From contig NZ_JAPFQA010000006.1 of the NCBI RefSeq assembly GCF_027563465.1, positions 124,001 to 188,000 on the forward strand: a DNA stretch of 64,000 nt. The letters run 5' to 3'. Positions 58,879-64,000 of this stretch are shown here, one piece after another (the stretch's first letter is position 1; every line of letters begins with the position of its first letter). Origin of the DNA: Mesorhizobium qingshengii. Lineage in GTDB: Bacteria; Pseudomonadota; Alphaproteobacteria; Rhizobiales; Rhizobiaceae. A program made the position numbers and the translations under genes. The notes beneath the pieces are model-generated. The model had not been told where the DNA came from, did not search any database, and worked only from the letters and a program-made list of their open reading frames with translations.

Positions 58879-60423
58879 TCAATGCAGATTGGCGACGCGT
58901 CGGACCTCGTCGGTGGCATACCCGTCGCCAGTCCTGAACTTGAGTGGCGCCGGCCTGCCGAACAGGTAACCCTGCACCACTTCGCAGCCGGCTGCCCTCA
59001 GCATCGTCGCCTGGTTTTCGGTCTCGACGCCTTCGGCAATGATGCTGACGCCGAGCGCGCGCGAAAGCCCGACGATGGTCGAGACGACCGCGCCGGAGCT
59101 GGAATCGGTGTCGATGCGGCTGACGAAGGAGCGGTCGATCTTCAGCTTGCCGAACGAGAAATCGATCAGGTAGCTCAGGTTGGAATAGCCGGTGCCGAAA
59201 TCGTCGACAGCGACCGAGATGCCCATGTCGGCAAGCTGCTTCAGGATGATGGCGGCGCGGTCGCGGTCCTGCATCATCGCCGTCTCGGTCACTTCCAGCT
59301 CCAGCCGCGACGGCTTGATACCGGTGCTCGTCATGGTGTCACGCACGATGCCGACGAAGTCCTTGGTCATGAACTGCACGGGCGAGATGTTGACCGCGAC
59401 GAAGCAATCGTCGGGCAGATGGCGGGCGTCGCTGCAGGCCTTGCGCAGCACCCATTCGCCGATCGGACCAATCATGCCTGTTTCCTCGGCGATCAGTATG
59501 AAATCCATTGGCGGGATCATCCCACGTTCTGGATGCCGCCAGCGGATCAGCGCTTCGTAACCGATGATGCGGCCCGTCGGGAGATCGAGTTGTGGCTGGT
59601 AGTGAAGATCGAAGTCACCGCGCTCGAAGGCTGTATGCAACTCGGATTCGATCCATTGGCGATGGTCGGCGACCCTGCCCATTTCGGCATGGAAGACAGA
59701 CCAGTTGCCGACCCCGCTGGCGCGCGCATGCTGCAGCGCCAGATTGGAGCGCCGCAGGATGAGGACGGGATCGATGCCATCCTTTGGCGTCGCCACGATG
59801 CCCACCGACAGGCTGACCGATTGCATGTGGGTGCTGAGCTCATAGGGCTCCATCATCTCGTCGATGAGCCTCTCGATGAAACTTTCCAGCGTCCCCTGCA
59901 CCTGATTGTCGGGGAGCAGCACCGCGAACTCACCGGCGCCGATCCGCCCGATCAGCGCTCGCGGCGGCACGCAAGCCTTCAGTCGCTTGGTGAAGGCGCG
60001 GATCAGTTCGTCGCCCTGGCTATAGCCGATCGCGTCGTTGACCTGCTTGAACCGATCGATGTCGATGTCGATGAGGAACATCGGCTCGCCGGTGCGGCTG
60101 GTCGTGCATGCCGCCTCGGCAATCTTGCCAACCATCGCCGGGCGTGCCAGCAGGCCGGTCAGCTTGTCGAAGTGGGTTTCCTTGAAGACGAAATCCGCCG
60201 ATTCATCGACACCGGCGAAGAAGGACATCGCGGCTCCCGCCGCCGCCAGGGCGCAAAGGGCGGCCATGATCGCGACCATCATGGCCGCCGGTATGCCGGC
60301 AAAACCATCGCCGAGACCGAGCTTCAGGCCCCAGATGCCGAGGACGAAACTGCCAATGCCCGAGCTTGCTATGGTAAGAAGCCGGAACACCGGTGTTCGC
60401 TTCGGGTTGCTGACAGCGGGCAT
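58879..60423 (-). CDS. GGDEF/EAL domain protein, probable c-di-GMP phosphodiesterase
   Basis: A 514-residue membrane protein. Two helices lie near the N-terminus (about 16-35 and 44-70). A GGDEF domain (84-250) has the degenerate active site GAGEF (162-166) in place of GGDEF. The EAL domain (about 265-505) has E290-A-L, NISPVQF, ELEVTETAMM, and the DDFGTGYSNLSYL loop. Residues for phosphodiesterase activity look intact; the cyclase site is not canonical, so breakdown of c-di-GMP is the likelier activity. It would control motility, biofilm or surface polysaccharide. On its own, convergent with the methyltransferase gene. Confidence 0.92.
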   Translation of the reverse strand: MPAVSNPKRTPVFRLLTIASSGIGSFVLGIWGLKLGLGDGFAGIPAAMMVAIMAALCALAAAGAAMSFFAGVDESADFVFKETHFDKLTGLLARPAMVGKIAEAACTTSRTGEPMFLIDIDIDRFKQVNDAIGYSQGDELIRAFTKRLKACVPPRALIGRIGAGEFAVLLPDNQVQGTLESFIERLIDEMMEPYELSTHMQSVSLSVGIVATPKDGIDPVLILRRSNLALQHARASGVGNWSVFHAEMGRVADHRQWIESELHTAFERGDFDLHYQPQLDLPTGRIIGYEALIRWRHPERGMIPPMDFILIAEETGMIGPIGEWVLRKACSDARHLPDDCFVAVNISPVQFMTKDFVGIVRDTMTSTGIKPSRLELEVTETAMMQDRDRAAIILKQLADMGISVAVDDFGTGYSNLSYLIDFSFGKLKIDRSFVSRIDTDSSSGAVVSTIVGLSRALGVSIIAEGVETENQATMLRAAGCEVVQGYLFGRPAPLKFRTGDGYATDEVRRVANLH

Positions 60424-60546
60424 TCTAAGGTCCCCAGAGTGCGGGGCTTTCTAGCAGATACCTCCTTAAAATGAGTTTCCGCGAATGCGTCCAATTTTAC
60501 TGGAAGGAATCGTCTCTTTACTGGAGAGACTATTTCCAGGAGCGGC

Positions 60547-61359
60547 CTATTCTCGCGCGCCGTCGGTCTGCTTCAATTCGTCGAGCGTCGGCATCGAGAC
60601 GATGTGATAGCCGGAATCGACATAGTGGATTTCACCGGTGACGCCGGAGGCGAGATCGGACAACAGATAAAGCGCGGAGCCGCCGACCTCGTCGATGGTC
60701 ACGGTGCGGCGCAGCGGCGAGTTGCGCTGCTGGTAGGAAAACATGTGGCGCGCGTCGGAAATCCCGGCGCCGGCAAGCGTGCGCACCGGTCCAGCCGATA
60801 TGCCGTTCACCCTGATGCCGCGCGGACCGTAGTCGTTGGCGAGGTAGCGCACACTGGCTTCCAGTCCGGCCTTGGCGACGCCCATGACGTTGTAGTTCGG
60901 CATGACGCGCACGGAGCCCGCGTAAGTCAGCGTGATCATCGATCCGCCGTCTTGCATCAACGCCGCGGCGTGGCGGGCGATCTCGGTGAAGGAGTAGCAG
61001 GAGATCACCATGGTGCGGACGAAATTGTCCCGGCTGGTGTCGGCGTAAAGGCCCTTCAGCTCATTCTTGTCGGAAAAGCCGATGGCGTGGACGATGAAGT
61101 CCAACCCGCCCCAGGCCTTGCCCAGGGTCTCGAACGTGGCGGCGACCGAAGCGCTGTCCTCGACATCGCACGGAACGACCAGCGAGGCGCCGAGCTTGTC
61201 GGCGAGTGGCTTGACCCGGCGCCCAAAGGCGTCGCCCTGGTAGGTGAAGGCGAGTTCCGCCCCATGTTCGGACAATTTCCGCGCGATGCCCCAGGCGATC
61301 GAATGGTCGTTAGCGACACCCATGACAAGCCCGCGCTTGCCCTTCATCAATCCGTCCAT
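60547..61359 (-). CDS. fabI: enoyl-[acyl-carrier-protein] reductase (NADH), FabI
   Basis: Final reduction in each fatty-acid elongation round. The 270-residue protein has the Rossmann start GKRGLVMGVANDHSIAWGIA, and the FabI active-site Tyr/Lys in YNVMGVAKAGLEASVRYLA. SMITLTYAGSVRVMPNY also agrees with FabI. The fold is SDR-like but differs from FabG. It follows fabB on the minus strand by 12 bases, so the fabA-fabB-fabI operon is complete. The 123 bases between this gene's end and the GGDEF gene's start hold only a GTCTCT/AGAGAC hairpin. Confidence 0.95.
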   Translation of the reverse strand: MDGLMKGKRGLVMGVANDHSIAWGIARKLSEHGAELAFTYQGDAFGRRVKPLADKLGASLVVPCDVEDSASVAATFETLGKAWGGLDFIVHAIGFSDKNELKGLYADTSRDNFVRTMVISCYSFTEIARHAAALMQDGGSMITLTYAGSVRVMPNYNVMGVAKAGLEASVRYLANDYGPRGIRVNGISAGPVRTLAGAGISDARHMFSYQQRNSPLRRTVTIDEVGGSALYLLSDLASGVTGEIHYVDSGYHIVSMPTLDELKQTDGARE

Positions 61360-61371
61360 GGTCGGCGGTCC

Positions 61372-62598
61372 TTATGCGGAATAGCGCTGGAAAACGAGCG
61401 TTGCGTTGGTGCCACCGAAACCGAACGAATTTGACAAAACGGTGTCGATCCTGGCGTTGTCGATGCGCTTTCGCACGATCGGCATGCCCTCGAATTCCGG
61501 ATCGAGGTTCTCGATATGGGCGCTTTCGCCGATGAAGCCGCCTTGCATCATCAGGATCGAGTAGATCGATTCCTGCACGCCGGCGGCCCCCAGCGAATGG
61601 CCGGTCAGCGATTTCGTCGAGGTGATGTACGGCATCTTCTCGCCGAACACCTCGCGGATCGCGCCCATCTCCTTGGAATCTCCAACCGGCGTCGACGTAC
61701 CATGCGTGTTGATGTAGTCGATCGGGGTGGCGACGGTCGACAGCGCCTGGCGCATGCAGCGGATCGCGCCTTCGCCCGACGGCGCCACCATGTCGTAACC
61801 GTCCGAGGTCGCGCCATAGCCGACAATCTCGGCGTAGATCTTGGCGCCGCGCGCCTTGGCATGCTCCAGCTCTTCGAGCACCAGCACGCCGGCGCCGCCA
61901 GCGATGACGAAACCATCGCGATTGGCGTCATAGGCGCGCGAAGCAGTCGATGCCTTGTCGTTGAATTTCGACGACATGGCGCCCATGGCGTCGAACAGGT
62001 CCGACATCGTCCAGTCGAGGTCCTCGTGGCCGCCGGCAAAGACCATGTCCTGCTTGCCCCACTGGATCAATTCGTAGCCATTGCCGATGCAGTGGGCCGA
62101 GGTCGAGCAGGCCGACGAGATCGAATAGTTGACGCCGTGGATCTTGAACCACGTGGCAAGCGTTGCCGATGCGGTCGACGACATCGCTTTCGGCACCGCG
62201 AATGGGCCGATGCGCTTGGGGCTGCCGTTCTTCAGCGTGATTTCAGCCGCTTCGACAATGGTGCGGGTGGATGGCCCGCCCGATCCCATGACGATGCCGG
62301 TGCGTTCATTGGTGATGTCGCTCTCTCCAAGGCCAGCGTCCGCGATCGCCTGATCCATGGCGACGTGGTTCCAGGCCGCCCCTTGCGACAGGAAACGCAT
62401 CGCACGGCGATCGATCATGGCGGATGGGTCGAGCGTCGGCGCGCCCCAGACCTGGCACCGAAAGCCATGCTCGGCGAAGGAATCGGAGAAGCTGATGCCG
62501 GATCTGGCGTCATGCAGCGAGGCCTGCACCTCGTTGGCATTGTTGCCGATCGACGACACAATGCCGAGGCCTGTGACTACGACACGTCTCATTCGCAA
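61372..62598 (-). CDS. fabB: beta-ketoacyl-ACP synthase I
   Basis: A condensing enzyme needed for unsaturated fatty acids with FabA. The 408-residue protein starts [20 protein letters not shown]. The catalytic Cys is in [16 protein letters not shown] and the two His in [11 protein letters not shown] and [12 protein letters not shown]. FabB-type length and motifs separate it from FabF. Second gene of the fabA-fabB-fabI operon, 29 bases after fabA. Confidence 0.96.
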   Translation of the reverse strand: MRMRRVVVTGLGIVSSIGNNANEVQASLHDARSGISFSDSFAEHGFRCQVWGAPTLDPSAMIDRRAMRFLSQGAAWNHVAMDQAIADAGLGESDITNERTGIVMGSGGPSTRTIVEAAEITLKNGSPKRIGPFAVPKAMSSTASATLATWFKIHGVNYSISSACSTSAHCIGNGYELIQWGKQDMVFAGGHEDLDWTMSDLFDAMGAMSSKFNDKASTASRAYDANRDGFVIAGGAGVLVLEELEHAKARGAKIYAEIVGYGATSDGYDMVAPSGEGAIRCMRQALSTVATPIDYINTHGTSTPVGDSKEMGAIREVFGEKMPYITSTKSLTGHSLGAAGVQESIYSILMMQGGFIGESAHIENLDPEFEGMPIVRKRIDNARIDTVLSNSFGFGGTNATLVFQRYSA

Positions 62599-62627
62599 CT
62601 CCTTCCAAGGGGCCGGTCAGCGACCGG

Positions 62628-63146
62628 TCAGCCGGCCGCCGATTGCTTGGACAGACCGACCTTCAAATCCGTTGCCGTGTATATGGGCTCGCCATCCGCT
62701 TTCAGCCAGCCATCGGCAATGCCGAGCACCAACCGGCCGCGCATCACGCGCTTGAAGTCGATGCCATACTCGACCTTCTTCACAGCGGGCGTCACCATGC
62801 CTTTGAACTTGACCTCACCGGTTGACAGCGCCATTCCCTTGCCCGGCTCGCCAAGCCAGCCGAGGTAGAAGCCCGTCAACTGCCACATCGCATCGAGGCC
62901 GAGGCATCCCGGCATGATCGGATTGCCGATGAAATGGCAGGCAAAGAACCACAGGTCCGGCTTGATGTCGAATTCGGCACGGATGAAGCCCTTTTCGAAG
63001 GCACCGCCCGTCTCGCTGATCTCGGTGATGCGGTCGAACATCAGCATGGGCGGATAGGGGAGTTGGGCATTGCCCGGTCCGAACAGTTCGCCGCGGGCGC
63101 AGGCCAGCAATTCATCGTAATCGTAGCTGGATTTCGAACCCGCCAT
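62628..63146 (-). CDS. fabA: 3-hydroxydecanoyl-ACP dehydratase/isomerase
   Basis: Introduces the double bond of unsaturated fatty acids at C10. The 172-residue hotdog-fold protein has the active-site His in [20 protein letters not shown], with the Asp in [20 protein letters not shown] and [20 protein letters not shown] agree with FabA. Start: ATG 63146 with GGGGACGAG upstream; a CTATAG -10 at 63173-63178 (minus strand) would start transcription close to the ATG at 63161, supporting the shorter protein. Divergent from irr; the 243-base interval holds both promoters. Confidence 0.95.
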   Translation of the reverse strand: MAGSKSSYDYDELLACARGELFGPGNAQLPYPPMLMFDRITEISETGGAFEKGFIRAEFDIKPDLWFFACHFIGNPIMPGCLGLDAMWQLTGFYLGWLGEPGKGMALSTGEVKFKGMVTPAVKKVEYGIDFKRVMRGRLVLGIADGWLKADGEPIYTATDLKVGLSKQSAAG

Positions 63147-63273
63147 CAATCTCGTCCCCATGTCGTCTCGGGCTATAGCGCGCCCTTGTCGTTGGTTTCC
63201 TAACACAATCCGTTTCAGGCCGGAAACCGGCGCTTGCGCTTAACCCGCCCGTCTGCCTGGGTCAATGCGCGCT

Positions 63274-63302
63274 ATTGATCGCATTCGGACGACAGAATAT
63301 AT
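63274..63302 (+). promoter_or_regulatory. candidate irr promoter
   Basis: ATTGAT, 17-nt spacer, ATATAT: a good -10 with a moderate -35. The start would be near 63309, about 80 bases before irr. No Irr box is visible in this interval. Confidence 0.4.
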
Positions 63303-63389
63303 GTCGGTAGGGGTCCGGTTGCGGCAGGCGTTCATTTTTTTGCCATTCTGGGCGCGTCTTGGGGCGGAACTGTGAGCGTGGGCGGATAG

Positions 63390-63821
63390 ATGGACCTGGG
63401 CTGCCGGAAGGAAAATGTCGCTGTGGACAAGCGGGTCCGTGAAGCCGGCCTGAGGCCGACACGCCAGCGCATTGCGCTGGCCGACCTGCTTTTCGCCAAG
63501 GGCGACCGCCATCTGTCGGCCGAGGAACTGCACGAGGAGGCGGTTGCCGCCGGCGTGCCGGTGTCGCTGGCCACCGTCTACAACGCCCTTCACCAGTTCA
63601 CCCAGGCCGGACTGTTGCGCATCCTGGCGGTCGAGGGCGCCAAGACCTATTTCGACACCAACACTTCCGACCACCACCATTTCTATGTCGAAGGCGAAAA
63701 CCGGATATTCGACATCGCCGGCGGTCCCGTGACTGTTGCCAACCTGCCGCAGCCGCCGGAGGGGATGGAGATCGCCAATGTCGACATCGTGGTGAGACTG
63801 CGCCCCAAACGCCCGGAATGA
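63390..63821 (+). CDS. irr: Fur-family iron response regulator Irr
   Basis: A haem-responsive regulator that binds iron control elements, mainly under iron limitation. The 143-residue protein has a Fur-type DNA-binding domain (RVREAGLRPTRQRIALADLL; VPVSLATVYNALHQFTQAGL). The Irr-specific HHH (95-97) lies in SDHHHFYVEGEN, a known haem site. The Cys-Pro haem motif of Bradyrhizobium Irr is lacking: the only Cys (C5) is followed by Arg. The place next to fabA is common in Rhizobiales. The Irr box at 28480 in this window is a predicted target. Confidence 0.95.
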   Translation: MDLGCRKENVAVDKRVREAGLRPTRQRIALADLLFAKGDRHLSAEELHEEAVAAGVPVSLATVYNALHQFTQAGLLRILAVEGAKTYFDTNTSDHHHFYVEGENRIFDIAGGPVTVANLPQPPEGMEIANVDIVVRLRPKRPE

Positions 63822-63831
63822 TCCGCGAGGA

Positions 63832-64000
63832 ATGAAACCTCTCGATCCGACAATTCGGCTCGAATGGGCCATCGTGGCGGTCGCCGCCGTCGTATTCTAC
63901 GGATCGGTCGGCGTTTCCTGGTGGCTCTTTGCGGCGCTCATCCTGGCGCCGGACCTGTCGATGTTGGGCTATCTTGGCGGGTCGCGCGTCGGCGCCATCG
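63832..64000 (+). CDS. DUF4260 family membrane protein (3' end cut by window)
   Basis: The first 56 residues of a small membrane protein: MKPLDPTIRLEWAIVAVAAV, with at least one helix, then WWLFAALILAPDLSMLGYLG, a pattern I associate with DUF4260. CGAGGA precedes the ATG, and the gene starts 10 bases after the irr stop, so it may share the irr transcript. The function of the family is unknown. No conclusion on completeness is possible. Confidence 0.75.
   Translation, partial: MKPLDPTIRLEWAIVAVAAVVFYGSVGVSWWLFAALILAPDLSMLGYLGGSRVGAI

Noticed and set aside
63147..63389. Irr autoregulation through an iron control element in the irr/fabA interval
   Set aside because: No TTTAGAA-N3-TTCTAAA or close variant is seen there.

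Overview
The window looks like a chromosomal core segment of a Rhizobiales alphaproteobacterium, most likely Mesorhizobium or a close relative. It is GC-rich, and the best promoters fit the rhizobial form CTTGAC-N17-CTATAT. It carries an Irr-type iron regulator next to fabA-fabB-fabI, two tandem YejA-type binding proteins, the acid-tolerance pair lnt (actA) plus a phrR-like regulator, and short palindromic repeats of a kind common in Rhizobiales. I see no prophage, insertion sequence, CRISPR array, tRNA or rRNA. The genus call is inference.

Layout. 1-3706: two tandem periplasmic peptide-binding proteins of the YejA type on the minus strand, the first cut by the window edge. 3824-8148: membrane-anchored cytochrome c, kdsB, pheA, a Dabb-domain protein, nudC and a HIT protein. 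8266-14334: SRP RNA, dnaX, ybaB, a small unknown gene, a SleB-type cell-wall hydrolase lipoprotein, recR and a lytic transglycosylase. 14597-19843: a complete five-gene dipeptide/oligopeptide ABC transporter with stop/start overlaps. 19889-20203: an isolated unknown gene. 20216-25526: an RND efflux operon with two adaptors, minus strand. 25754-28315: gabT-like aminotransferase, convergent with a ferredoxin-reductase-like flavoprotein.

28468-34826 is an iron locus. A perfect Irr box (TTTAGAA-N3-TTCTAAA) lies upstream of an imelysin gene, a Bfd-like ferredoxin, bacterioferritin, a di-haem cytochrome-like protein, a second imelysin and a DUF1513 protein. The gene for Irr itself lies at 63390-63821, so regulator and predicted target share the window.

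34937-46109 is a housekeeping run: tsaB, rimI, an OlsA/PlsC-type acyltransferase, miaB, phoH, ybeY, corC-like, a VOC protein, lnt, a phrR-like regulator, metK and trmB. A 54-codon gene (46198-46362, minus) separates it from the translation/RNA cluster rimP-nusA-ylxR-infB-rbfA-truB-corA-rpsO-pnp (46652-57740). Several junctions there carry strong hairpins or terminator-like leaders, notably before metK, before rimP and between rpsO and pnp. 57812-63146 holds an RsmC-like methyltransferase, a GGDEF/EAL protein with a degenerate GGDEF site, and fabI, fabB and fabA. irr and a truncated DUF4260 gene close the window.

The part I consider most worth following up is the iron locus (Irr box, storage genes embedded among uptake genes, imelysin 2 without its motif histidine). 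Next are the candidate attenuators before metK and rimP, and a three-copy palindromic repeat that sits at gene ends. All regulatory statements are read from sequence only.
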